In this document: positions 9,021 to 20,094 of the stretch, in pieces
How positions within the stretch are numbered: position 1 is the first letter of the stretch
How the letters are laid out: each line of letters opens with the position of its first letter
Assembly (NCBI GenBank): GCA_019112825.1
Contig: DXIP01000003.1
Span: 1-64,000 of the forward strand
DNA length: 64,000 nucleotides
Origin: Alistipes excrementigallinarum
GTDB lineage: Bacteria; Bacteroidota; Bacteroidia; Bacteroidales; Rikenellaceae
Direction of reading: 5' to 3'
Translations under genes and position numbers: made by a program
Notes under the pieces: model-generated
Told to the model about the DNA's origin: nothing
Databases searched by the model: none
The model's input: only the letters and a program-made list of their open reading frames with translations

Positions 9021-9844
9021 TCAGATTCGTTCGAGCTTCTCGCCCACGCCGCGCATGAGCACCTCGTGGAGCTGCTCCACGCCGCAGCGGCGCACCACGT
9101 CGGCCACGAAGCCCTCCATCAGCAGCGCCCGGGCCTGCGCCTCGCTCAGACCGCGCTGCCGCATGTAGAGCAGCGCATCCTCGTCCATCTGTCCGACCGT
9201 CGCGCCGTGCGAGCACTTCACGTCGTCGGCATAAATCTCCAGCTGGGGACGCGTCGTGATGCGGGCCTCGTCGCCCAGCACGACGTTGCGGCTCGTCTGC
9301 CGCGCATCGGTGCGCTGCGCGTCTGCCGCCACGTAGACCAGCCCCCGGAATTCACCCACGCCGTCGCCCGAGGCAACCCCCTTGACGCACGACTCGCTGC
9401 GGCAGTCGCTCACCGCATGGTCGATGCGGATGTCGGCCACGCAGTGCTCGCCCGCACCGGCCAGGAAGGCCCCGTGGAGCGTATTCGACGCACCGGGCTC
9501 CTGCAGCCCGACGCGGCAGACGAGGTTCGACCCCGCGAGCTGGAGCGTCGTCAGGTGACACTCGCTCCGCCCCTGCTGCCGCACCTCCACCTCGACGAAG
9601 GCCTCGGCCGTAAAGAGCACGCACAGCTCCAGGTGCGCATCGCGCCCGAGCTCGACCTCGACCGAGGCCTCGAGCGGCCGGTCGTAGAGCAGCACGAGCG
9701 ACGCCGCGGCGTCGGGTGCAACCACGACGCTCAGCTTCGGGGCGCCGGCCGCCACCAGGGGCGCCGGCTCCGTGTGACGGATGTCGAGCCGCTCGCCCTC
9801 GAAGAGGCGGAAGGCCCCGCCGCACAAAAGTTCATCGAGCCGTA

Positions 9845-9848
<4 letters not shown>
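9021..9848 (-). CDS. sufD: Fe-S cluster assembly scaffold protein SufD (short form)
   Basis: A 275-residue protein with the beta-helical SufB/SufD core and its typical end: ITTRPQLEIYADDVKCSHGATVG, then MRQRGLSEAQARALLMEGF. The His in DVKCSHGA is the conserved SufD residue tied to iron handling. The family is usually over 400 residues; here the N-terminal helical region is nearly absent. The start overlaps the sufC stop as ATGA, which supports the start and argues against a missing upstream part. It forms the SufBCD scaffold with its neighbours. Confidence 0.92.
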
Positions 9849-10600
<752 letters not shown>

Positions 10601-10713
10601 ATCTTTTCTGTCCGTTTTTTCTGTTTCACATTTCCGGCCCGACGGTCCGAAGGAGGCACCTCGCCGCATCGCAGGCGCGGCCGCCTTTCCGTCCGCAGCC
10701 GGGCGGGCGGGGG

Positions 10714-12159
<1,446 letters not shown>

Positions 12160-12177
12160 TGTCTGCAAAATATCGGA

Positions 12178-12208
12178 CAAAGGTACAAAAATCCGTCGAT
12201 AATTCAAC
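12178..12208 (-). promoter_or_regulatory. suf operon promoter
   Basis: On the minus strand, GTTG (12205-12208), 19 bases and TACCTTTG (12178-12185) match the Bacteroidetes -33/-7 promoter with one mismatch in the -33 box. The -7 box ends 18 bases before the sufB ATG. Confidence 0.65.
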
Positions 12209-12373
12209 AGCGCTCCCTGCAATAATGATTCCGCAGCGAGAAATCTCACAGACGCAGGGCCGCAGACTGCGGAGCAGGCCCGCCAGAGACGCCTCGCACG
12301 CCCGTTTTCCGCCCCGGCCGGACGGCACGGGCGCCGAACCCCGGAGCGAAAAACAAAATTTATCCCGGTTTTA

Positions 12374-12405
12374 TTTGGTACTTCGCCAATTTTGATTTAC
12401 TTTTG
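12374..12405 (+). promoter_or_regulatory. tRNA-Ser promoter
   Basis: TTTG (12374-12377), 20 bases and TACTTTTG (12398-12405) form a consensus Bacteroidetes promoter 38 bases before the tRNA. Confidence 0.75.
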
Positions 12406-12443
12406 TCCCCGCTTAACGTTCGAAAACAACGTTTCAGCTGCCC

Positions 12444-12531
12444 GGAGAGTTGGGTGAGTGGCTGAAACCAGCAGTTTGCTAAACTGCCGTACGGGATTAC
12501 TGTACCGGGGGTTCGAATCCCCCACTCTCCG
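12444..12531 (+). tRNA. tRNA-Ser(GCU)
   Basis: An 88-base class II tRNA. The acceptor arm GGAGAGT pairs with ACTCTCC (12524-12530) and is followed by discriminator G. The anticodon stem GCAGT/ACTGC encloses TTGCTAA, giving anticodon GCT for AGC/AGU codons. A long variable arm precedes the T arm GGGGGTTCGAATCCCCC. CCA is not encoded. It has its own promoter and terminator. Confidence 0.95.
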
Positions 12532-12539
12532 CAACGAAG

Positions 12540-12574
12540 AAAAGCCTGAGTTTCGAGAACTCAGGCTTTTTTTG
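12540..12574 (+). terminator. tRNA-Ser terminator, copy 1
   Basis: AAAGCCTGAGTT pairs with AACTCAGGCTTT and is followed by a T run, 9 bases after the tRNA. Confidence 0.9.
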
Positions 12575-12735
12575 TTTCACCGCCGGACCGGGCCCTGCAC
12601 GGAACGGGCGGGCGGAACAAAAAGGCCGGAGCGGCGCAGCCGCACGGCTTTTCGCCTGTTGCAGGGGCCTCCCCGGCGAGGGGACGGGGAAAAAGCGTGC
12701 GCAGCACAGTTAATCCCCCACTCTCCGCAACGAAG

Positions 12736-12767
12736 AAAAGCCTGAGTTCTGAAACTCAGGCTTTTTT
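12736..12767 (+). terminator. Terminator, copy 2 in the duplicated unit
   Basis: The same stem as copy 1 with a changed loop (CTGA) and a retained T run. It follows an incomplete copy of the tRNA 3' end with no tRNA body. Confidence 0.8.
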
Positions 12768-12850
12768 GTTTCACCGCCGGACCGGGCCCTGCACGGAACG
12801 GGCGGGCGGAACAAAAAGGCCGGAACGGCGCAGCCGCACGGGACGGAGAC

Positions 12851-13756
12851 TTACTGCCCGGCTCGCAGCGAGACGACCTTCGTCACCTCGTAGACGCCCG
12901 TATATTCGGCCGCAAAACCCTCATCGCGGGGTCCCGTATCACGGACCTCAAGCTCCGCCTCGACGACCCGACCGTTCTTCACACCGCCCGTGACACGGTC
13001 ATACTCCGCCGCAAGCCGACCGGTGCGGTCGATGACCCAATATTCACACGTATCGTTGTCGGCCATGAACGAACGGACCTCGTGACCGATAATCAACCGC
13101 CCCTTGACGCGCTTCGTGCCGCCCAAGACAACCGAATCGGGCAGCAGCACGATGCTCTGCTCGTCGAAAAGGGGTGCATCCTGGCCGATTTCGACAAAGA
13201 GCGCACGCCCCGGAGCATTGGCATGCAGCTCGAAATAGCGCATACCGCTGTTGCCCACACCCCATCCGCTGCAGGTTGCAGGCACGGGCTCCCCGGCACT
13301 CCGCCGGCGGAACTCCTCGGCGCAGGCCCCTGCCGGCCGAAGCTCAAAGCGCCGCACACCCCGACGACCGCTCGCCACCTCCTGCATGACACACTCCTGC
13401 GATGCATCCCAACCGGGCATCCTCCCGAGCTGCGAGAGCAGGGCTTCGGGACCGTCGCCGTCGATGCGGAGCACCCGCAGCACCGGCTGCCCCGGGACAC
13501 CGTCGCACTCGAGCCGGGCACCGGGCAGTTCCGAATCGGCCACCACCTGCAGCCGGCCGTCGCTCTGACTCCAGAAGCGAAGGCCCGCACCGGAGACCTC
13601 CTCCCACCAAAAATTCTCGAAGGCTTCGCGCGACGGACGTGCCGGGAAAAGCGGCTCATCCGCCCCCTTCTGCTCCGCCCCGCAGGCCGAGAGTGACAGC
13701 GCCAGCAGCGCCCACGAGATTCGGAGCCCGAAGCTCCGACCGAATACCTGTACCAT
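12851..13756 (-). CDS. Putative lipoprotein of unknown function
   Basis: A 301-residue protein with an N-terminal signal and lipobox (ALLALSLSACG, Cys at about residue 25), so probably anchored to a membrane facing the periplasm. The remainder is rich in short beta-like stretches, with scattered Cys residues (about 83, 122, 144, 161 and 238). No family is recognised. The last third includes a lipocalin-like or ligand-type strand pattern (GTKRVKGRLIIGHEVRSFM), but this is weak. The mobile element is inserted about 88 bases upstream and has removed the -33 half of its promoter, so expression may be lost. Confidence 0.6.
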   Translation of the reverse strand: MVQVFGRSFGLRISWALLALSLSACGAEQKGADEPLFPARPSREAFENFWWEEVSGAGLRFWSQSDGRLQVVADSELPGARLECDGVPGQPVLRVLRIDGDGPEALLSQLGRMPGWDASQECVMQEVASGRRGVRRFELRPAGACAEEFRRRSAGEPVPATCSGWGVGNSGMRYFELHANAPGRALFVEIGQDAPLFDEQSIVLLPDSVVLGGTKRVKGRLIIGHEVRSFMADNDTCEYWVIDRTGRLAAEYDRVTGGVKNGRVVEAELEVRDTGPRDEGFAAEYTGVYEVTKVVSLRAGQ

Positions 13757-13843
13757 AAGCCACGTGTTTGAAAAATGTCGTCTGACAACACGCTGCCGTT
13801 CCCCGAGGAGGGGCGACAGACCGTTCCGCGCCGCAGGCTTGAT

Positions 13844-13858
13844 ACAAATATAGTGAAA
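13844..13858. repeat. Left element boundary, 15-bp direct repeat
   Basis: ACAAATATAGTGAAA occurs here and at 36421-36435. Read on the minus strand it contains TATATTTG, which fits both the Bacteroidetes -7 box and the centre of the CTnDOT-type target core (GTAnnTTTGC). The rteB stop lies only 16 bases inside. Confidence 0.75.
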
Positions 13859-13874
13859 TTCAGTGAATTACGGG

Positions 13875-15197
13875 CTATGATTGCTTGAATTTATATTTAA
13901 GTCCATACTCTTCAAGTTTGCTGTATAGTGTTGTCCTGCCTATGCCGAGCAGTTCTGCGGCGACACTCCGGTTGCCGTTTGCCTGTTTCAACGCACGCAA
14001 TATCCGCTCCTTATCCTCCGCGTCATTGCGCAAGGCGAAGCTGACAGTAGAGGTCGGTTTCGTCACGGCAAGTTCCAGATGCTCTTTCATGACAACACCT
14101 TCCTGCGCCTGCAATACAGCACCCATAACTTTCTGCCGAAGTTCCCGCACGTTGCCCGGCCATGCGTGTGTCAGCAACGCTTTACGTGCTTCGGAACTGA
14201 ACCCGCTCACGCTACACTCCAGCTCTCTGTTTGCCATATCACGGAAGAACTCTGCCAGCGGCATAATGTCTTCTTGACAGTCACGCAACGGAGGAACGGT
14301 TATCCCGAAGTCGTGCAGGCGGTACAGAAGATCCTGCCGAAAACGCTTTTCATTCACCGATACCTCCAAATCTTCATTGGTAGCAGCGATGATGCGGACA
14401 TTGAAATTCCGGTCTGCCTTGTCTCCGACCGGGCGATACCGCCTCTCCTGTATGGCACGGAGCAACATCTGTTGGGTTTCCAACGCGAGGTTTCCTACCT
14501 CGTCCAGAAACAACGTGCCGCCTTCCGCCTCATGGAAATATCCTTTCTTGGCATTGTCCGCACCTGTAAATGCACCTTTGACGTGTCCGAAGAAAGCCGA
14601 CGGTGCAAGCTCTTTGGAGAGTGAACCGCAGTCCACCGCCACAAATGGCTTGCCTGCACGTTTGCTCTTGTCATGCAACAGGTGGGCAATATGCTCCTTG
14701 CCCGTGCCGTTCTCACCAAATATCATCACGCTCATATCGGTGGCGGCTACCAGCCTTATGCGGTGCATGATTTTCTGAAAGGCGGAACCTTCACGGGCGA
14801 ATATAGGCATACGGCGTTGTCCTGCCTGACGTTCTTTCAGTATGGAACGGATCAGGGGGACAAGTTTATCCTCCACAAGCTGTTTGGGAATATAGTCTAT
14901 CGAGCCGAGTTTCATGCTTTCCACGGCGGTATTAACTTCGGCGTAGTCGGTCATAATGATGAAGGGCTGCATCTTTCCCTCCTTTCGCATCCAGCACAAA
15001 AGGTCTATGCCACTGCCGTCAGGCAGACGCAGGTCGGCAACCACGATATCATTATCTGTTGCCTGTTGCAGATGTTTCTTCGCGGTTGAGAGGTGGTAAG
15101 CCTTCATATTGCGGTAGCCCTCCCGTGACAGCATATTGCAGACATATTCGCAATACACGATGTTGTCTTCCACCACAATTATTTTTGTCTTATTCAT
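13875..15197 (-). CDS. rteB: RteB, sigma-54-type response regulator
   Basis: A 440-residue NtrC-like regulator. The receiver domain has the phospho-acceptor Asp55 (IVVADLRLPDGSG). The AAA+ domain has Walker A GENGTGKEH and the sigma-54 contact loop GAFTGAD. A Fis-type HTH is at the end (NRSVAAELLGIGRTTLYSKL). In CTnDOT, RteB responds to RteA after tetracycline exposure and activates rteC, which leads to excision. Here no rteC follows; the gene ends 16 bases before the element boundary. It overlaps rteA by 8 bases and is the last gene of tetQ-rteA-rteB. Confidence 0.93.
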   Translation of the reverse strand: MNKTKIIVVEDNIVYCEYVCNMLSREGYRNMKAYHLSTAKKHLQQATDNDIVVADLRLPDGSGIDLLCWMRKEGKMQPFIIMTDYAEVNTAVESMKLGSIDYIPKQLVEDKLVPLIRSILKERQAGQRRMPIFAREGSAFQKIMHRIRLVAATDMSVMIFGENGTGKEHIAHLLHDKSKRAGKPFVAVDCGSLSKELAPSAFFGHVKGAFTGADNAKKGYFHEAEGGTLFLDEVGNLALETQQMLLRAIQERRYRPVGDKADRNFNVRIIAATNEDLEVSVNEKRFRQDLLYRLHDFGITVPPLRDCQEDIMPLAEFFRDMANRELECSVSGFSSEARKALLTHAWPGNVRELRQKVMGAVLQAQEGVVMKEHLELAVTKPTSTVSFALRNDAEDKERILRALKQANGNRSVAAELLGIGRTTLYSKLEEYGLKYKFKQS

Positions 15198-17508
15198 CTT
15201 CGTATTTTCTCCTTTCCTCTTCTGCCAACCGTATTATTTCCACTCCCTTATCCAGCACGGCAGTCACGGCATGGCTTAACGCTTCACCATCCGGGAGAGC
15301 ATCGCCACGAAGCAATCCGTAAAGTACATTCAGCGGTTGGTCGGCACGGAGCACCTCCCACGAACTGCGCAGGTGGTGGATCAGGGAATCCAGCTTTTGC
15401 AGGTCTTTTTCTTTTGCTGCATCCCGTACCGCCTGCATTTCCTTTTCTGTTTCAGTTATCAACTTTTCCAGCATGACGGCTTCATTGCCATAGGACAATA
15501 AGGCGGAAAAGTCCGGTTTCCCGTCCGGTGTCGCTTTTATGGCACACCTGTCGGAAACCTCCATCAGTTCCGATATGGAGAACGGTTTGAACAGGCATCC
15601 GGCAAAGCCTTTTGCCAATAGTTCCCCTTTGTTACAACTGCCCGAAGCGGTTGCCACAACCACCGGGATTGTTGGTGAATTGCCCACGTTGGACGAACGC
15701 AACAGTTCCAGCAATTCGAAACCGTTTATATCGGGCATATTCAAGTCTGTCAGCAACAGGCTGTATTCTTTCTGGCGTATCATTTCCATCAGTGCCGCAG
15801 CATCGGTGCAAGTGTCGCAGTGTATTCCTTCTTGGGAATACATCTCTTTCAGCATCAGAAGTAATACCTCATCATTGTCAATGGCGACAACATCATGGAA
15901 TTTATTGTTATGATAAACAGGTGTATTGCTTGTATATCCAAGCTGTTCTTCAGCTTCCTGCATAGAAATTTCAACTGTGAAACGACTGCCTTTCCCTTTC
16001 TTGCTGTCTAAACGGATTGTTCCGCCAAGCATCGACACAATATTACGCATTATGGCAAGCCCAAGCCCGAAACCCTCCTTTGCGGCGGCATTTGATAGAC
16101 GTTCAAACGCACCGAACGCTTGTTTCTGTTCCTCTTCTGTCATGCCTGTACCTGTATCTTCAACGACCAGTGTCAGAACTCCATTATCATATTCAGTAAT
16201 CAAAGAAACACCGCCTTCTTCTGTGAACTTGACAGCGTTTGACAGCAGGTTATTCCCGATTTGTATTATTCGCTCTTTGTCGGTCAATACAATGGCATCG
16301 TGTCCAGTCTTCACGGACAAGGACAGCCCTTTGTTCACGGCAACAGGCATGAACTCCGTTTCAAGTGTGTGCGTGATTGCTGAAATCCGGCAGGGTGACA
16401 GACGGGGCTGTTCCTTGCCGTTGTCCAGGCGGAAGAAGTCAAGCAAAGTGTTAAGCATATCCCGCATACGGTCGGAGGATTGCAGTATGTTTTGGATATA
16501 CTGCCCGGACTTATCCTCACACTGTTCTTTCCGTATCAGTCCGGCATAGCCTGTTATTGCTGTCAGCGGTGTGCGCAGTTCATGGGTGATAGTATGTACC
16601 GCCTTCTTCCTTGACGTTATCAGTGCCTCGTTCCGTTGTACGGATTGTTCCAGTTGCCTTATCAAATCAGTTGTCTTGTGCTTGTATTGTTTAATGCTTT
16701 TTGCATCACGATGTATGATGATGTAGGAAATTAACAACAATAGAAGAACGAATCCCATTAAACCGCCTACTTGCATAAATGACTTTTCACGCATGGCAAC
16801 TATTTCGTTTTCCCGGCTTTGCAGTTCGGTTTGTACCTTTTCTTCTATTTGGCAAATCAATTCTTGCAGTTGTCTGTTAAGTTCTGCATTACGAGCTGCA
16901 AGGCTGTCGGCTTGTTCCGACAATTGGCGATCCTGCACTTTCTGTTCGCTGATTACGTTTCTATTGACCGAATGAAGGATAGTGGTTGATACTGCTGGAG
17001 TTACTTCCTTTTTTTTGCCGAATATGCCTAAGAAACCTTTTCGTTTTGGCTTTTTGGACTGTTCCTGCACACTTTTCTGTACAATAACCGGAATTTGATT
17101 GGCTATCTTCTTGTTAATAGATTGTTGTTCATCCATTAACCGGACTATCTGGAACATCTGTCGTTCCTTATCCTCTAAAAGACTGCGCACACTATCGATG
17201 CGCTCTGCTGGATAGGTGGCCTTGAAACGGCAGAGCATACTGTCCATTGCCATACGCCGTGCATGGTAATGCTCGATATCTTTATCGTTCCATTCCAGTA
17301 TTGTTTCACCCAATAGAGAAAATTTTATCATTTGAATATTGATATTGTTTATTTCTTTTCGGAGCTCGTCTATTTTTTTATTGCCAAGTTCTAATGCTTC
17401 TATCTCCTGCCATTCATAGAGGCTATTATATGCCATACATCCGATAAGAATGGAGATAAGTATATATCCCAACCGTATTGCCTTATAGAAATTTCCTGAC
17501 CGCTCCAT
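15190..17508 (-). CDS. rteA: RteA, hybrid sensor histidine kinase
   Basis: A 772-residue inner-membrane kinase. TM1 is at about residues 12-30. A mostly helical sensor region with a Lys-rich stretch (about 150-168) leads to TM2 at 246-266. The H box is THELRTPLTA with His309. The ATPase domain has a DTGTGMTEEE box near 455 and a GFGLGLAI box. A receiver domain follows (DLNMPDINGFE). The C-terminal Hpt-like segment has IHHLRSSWE. In CTnDOT it is the partner of RteB. It starts on the last base of the tetQ stop, so translation is coupled. Confidence 0.93.
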   Translation of the reverse strand: MERSGNFYKAIRLGYILISILIGCMAYNSLYEWQEIEALELGNKKIDELRKEINNINIQMIKFSLLGETILEWNDKDIEHYHARRMAMDSMLCRFKATYPAERIDSVRSLLEDKERQMFQIVRLMDEQQSINKKIANQIPVIVQKSVQEQSKKPKRKGFLGIFGKKKEVTPAVSTTILHSVNRNVISEQKVQDRQLSEQADSLAARNAELNRQLQELICQIEEKVQTELQSRENEIVAMREKSFMQVGGLMGFVLLLLLISYIIIHRDAKSIKQYKHKTTDLIRQLEQSVQRNEALITSRKKAVHTITHELRTPLTAITGYAGLIRKEQCEDKSGQYIQNILQSSDRMRDMLNTLLDFFRLDNGKEQPRLSPCRISAITHTLETEFMPVAVNKGLSLSVKTGHDAIVLTDKERIIQIGNNLLSNAVKFTEEGGVSLITEYDNGVLTLVVEDTGTGMTEEEQKQAFGAFERLSNAAAKEGFGLGLAIMRNIVSMLGGTIRLDSKKGKGSRFTVEISMQEAEEQLGYTSNTPVYHNNKFHDVVAIDNDEVLLLMLKEMYSQEGIHCDTCTDAAALMEMIRQKEYSLLLTDLNMPDINGFELLELLRSSNVGNSPTIPVVVATASGSCNKGELLAKGFAGCLFKPFSISELMEVSDRCAIKATPDGKPDFSALLSYGNEAVMLEKLITETEKEMQAVRDAAKEKDLQKLDSLIHHLRSSWEVLRADQPLNVLYGLLRGDALPDGEALSHAVTAVLDKGVEIIRLAEEERRKYEDE

Positions 17509-19481
17509 TATTTTAATGACATTGATTTTTGGAACATGAATAAAAGTTTATCTTTTTCGTTCATGCGGATATTATCAGAATAACCGTCTTTTGTTATTTG
17601 ATACCCACATGGCTTAACCATAAAAATGCCTAAGCCCTTAGTGTACGAACTTACTTCTGAGGCATAGTCTTTACTTGTATTTAATGGAACTTTCCCTTTA
17701 ATATGACACCACTCATTATTACAACTGATGTCTTCAATCTCAGACATCAGTTTTTGCAAATCTGTAATAGCTTTGGAACTCGCTACTTGGGGTATCTGCA
17801 ACTCAAAACAGAGCATCGGTTCGAGAATGTCCACACCTGACTGTTGCAAAGCCAGCCTGAAGACATAAGGGGTCAGCTGTCTGAAATCAGCAGGTGTACT
17901 TACCGGGCTATAATACTCGGCTTGAGTAAAAGTTACTTTCAGATCTGTCACTTCCCATCCATGTAAACCAGATTGGCAAGACATACGAATCCCTTCAAAA
18001 ACGGCATTTTGAAAAGAATGGTTCAGATAACCATAGGAGATGTCACTTTCGATTTGCAACCCTGCCCCTAACGGTAAGGGTTCAAGAGTCAGCCCTATTG
18101 TGGCCCAGTAAGGGTTGGGTGGTACTTCGATCTGAATAATCTTATTGACCTTTTTTATAGGTCGTTCTTTGTAGATAGTCTTGATCTCATCAAAATGGAC
18201 CTTTACGGAAAATCGTTCTTCCAGCAATGTCTGTATGATTTCCTTTTGGGTCAAACCATATAACGAGATTTCCAATTCATCACTATATGAGTTTATGGAA
18301 AAGGACAAAGACGGGTCTTCAATCCACAATGTATTCAGAGCGGATATCACCTTGCTTCTCTCTTCGGGCTTATTTGGCCGGACGGAGGATTTGAGAGCGG
18401 GATGCTGATGAGATAATCCTTGAATCAAACAAGGTTTAGCACCTAAATAATCTCCGATTCGAAAATCTTCTATATCTTCTACAATCGCGATATCATTGGC
18501 ACCCACTTCATCAACATTTATCTCTCTGCCCTGATAAATAGTCTTTAGATTTTTAATCTTGATGAATTTTTCCGAATCGTTGATTCTTACAACGTCTCGA
18601 AGTCTCAGACTTCCGTCAATTATTTTAAGAAAACTTCTTTTATGCCCTTTGGGGTCATGCTCTATCTTATAGAGATAAGCTGAAAGTCTGTTTGAGACTG
18701 ATGCCGGAGGAAGTATAAAAGAAGAAATGGCGTCCAACAACTCATTGATACCGATATTGAACATTGCTGATCCATGTAGCACCGGATAGACTTTGGCTTT
18801 TGCCACAAGAGCGATTATCGTATTCCAATAATCAGCCGGTGAAATTTCGCTATCCGCCAAATATCGTTCTAATATATCGTCGTCATGGTTGCATACAAAT
18901 TCTTTGTATTCTTCCTTTATATATGTTTGGGAGCAAACCGGATAAACCGATCCATCGACAACAGTTTGCATAAACAGGACATCTTGCGACAGATTTGTTT
19001 TTATATCCATATACAAACGCTCCAAATTCACACCGGCACGGTCAATCTTATTGATAAATATAATTGTCGGGATTTGCAGCTTTTGTAAAGTACTGAACAG
19101 CAACTTTGTCTGCGCTTGTATGCCTTCCTTTGCGGATAAGATGAGGACTGCTCCATCAAGCATTTTGAATGTCCGCTCCACTTCCGCAATAAAATCCATG
19201 TGTCCCGGAGTGTCAATGATATTGCATTTCACTCCATTCCAGATAATAGATGTCGTAGAAGCCCGGACAGTAATTCCTCTACGTTTCTCTATATCCATAG
19301 AGTCCGTTATGGTGTCACCATTATCCACACGGCCGCACTTTTCCGTTGCTCCACTGGCAAACAGCAGATTCTCGGTTACGGAAGTTTTTCCTGCATCAAT
19401 GTGAGCAAGAATTCCTAAATTTATAATATTCATTTGGATTAAGCAATAATATACTACAGTAGATGCATTGTCGAAACGCAC
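17508..19481 (-). CDS. tetQ: Tetracycline resistance ribosomal protection protein Tet(Q)
   Basis: A 657-residue EF-G-like GTPase that removes tetracycline from the ribosome. The G domain has [17 protein letters not shown] and NKID. The sequence closely matches Tet(Q) from memory, with scattered substitutions. Two starts are possible: GTG at 19481 with a clear GGAGG, giving 657 residues, or the ATG at 19433 ([13 protein letters not shown]), giving 641; both forms are annotated in databases. Codon use is far more AT-rich than the host. It is first in tetQ-rteA-rteB and is controlled by the leader upstream. Confidence 0.97.
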
Positions 19482-19561
19482 CTTTTAATACCTCCTCGTA
19501 GCATATGAGAACTACAGGATTACTAACTCGTATTAATATGTATATTATTACTGCCGCATAA
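19482..19561 (-). promoter_or_regulatory. tetQ leader with translational attenuator
   Basis: The leader holds a three-codon ORF and an inverted repeat. On the minus strand TTAATAC (19530-19536) can pair with GTATTAA (19485-19491), which overlaps the GGAGG of tetQ and would hide it. In CTnDOT, ribosomes stalled by tetracycline on the leader ORF free the binding site; the layout here fits that model. Confidence 0.8.
19548..19559 (-). CDS. tetQ leader peptide MRQ
   Basis: ATG CGG CAG TAA on the minus strand, a three-residue leader peptide 8 bases after the promoter -7 box. Short leader ORFs of this kind control tetQ in CTnDOT. Confidence 0.75.
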   Translation of the reverse strand: MRQ

Positions 19562-19567
19562 CGATTA

Positions 19568-19598
19568 CAAAATTACAAAAAAAAATATATCTAACAAA
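19568..19598 (-). promoter_or_regulatory. tetQ-rteA-rteB promoter
   Basis: On the minus strand, TTTG (19595-19598), 19 bases and TAATTTTG (19568-19575) form a consensus Bacteroides promoter. Confidence 0.85.
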
Positions 19599-19940
19599 AG
19601 TGGGAGGATTTTTTAACTTTTTACCATAGACATTTTATTAGGGAAGCGTAGGTTCAACTGGCAAGTACAAATAAGTAGAAATGTTTGAACAACACCGTTT
19701 TAGGAAGTTGAAAAATCAAGTTTCTCTCTCGGTATAGCGTTTATTTTGGCCAATATCTTCTTTAGTTTAGCATTTGTGTATTTCCCATTCGTGTTCTATT
19801 TAGCTCCTTATTATGAGTATGTAGCAAGTTACTTATCAAATTCAGCCTCTTTGAGGGTCAAATATGGTTTTGCAAATGGTGACTGACAAGACATAAACAA
19901 GGTCAGCAGGAATTTTTTACATAAATGGACATGAATGTAT
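19599..19940. other. AT-rich non-coding stretch
   Basis: No gene is seen on either strand. The stretch separates the tetQ promoter from the inverted-repeat element. It contains several TTTG words but no convincing promoter pair, and it may be the remnant of lost genes. Confidence 0.5.
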
Positions 19941-20094
19941 ATAACCTAAAATAAGAATAAATTTTAATAAGGGCTGCCCAAAAAGAAAAAAATGCAGTTG
20001 CCATCCTATAGATACTTGCAGAAAGGATAAAATTTACTTTTAGACCTTTTGGGATAGCCCTTATTAATACTTCAGATAAAATTCCTTAGGTTAT
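19941..20094. repeat. Inverted-repeat (MITE-like) element
   Basis: Outer ends ATAACCTAA and TTAGGTTAT face each other. Inside, TTAATAAGGGCTGCCCAAAA (19965-) faces the near-complement ending in AGCCCTTATTAA (20055-20066). The inner ends GGGCT..CCCAAAAG resemble IS terminal repeats, yet only about 100 bases separate them and no transposase is present. It could also act as a terminator for the helicase 3' exon, whose stop lies within the outer repeat. Confidence 0.6.

Larger units (their letters stand above)
12516..12842. repeat. Direct duplication of the tRNA-Ser 3' end, terminator and flank
   Basis: Bases 12516-12647 recur at 12712-12842 with few changes. The repeated unit holds the 3' part of the T arm and acceptor, a terminator hairpin and about 80 bases of GC-rich downstream sequence. 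About 64 unique bases separate the copies. The 319-base stretch after the tRNA contains only this duplication. Confidence 0.85.

Noticed and set aside
12712..12730. A second tRNA gene
   Set aside because: Only the 3' end of the tRNA is present; there is no D arm, anticodon arm or 5' acceptor strand.
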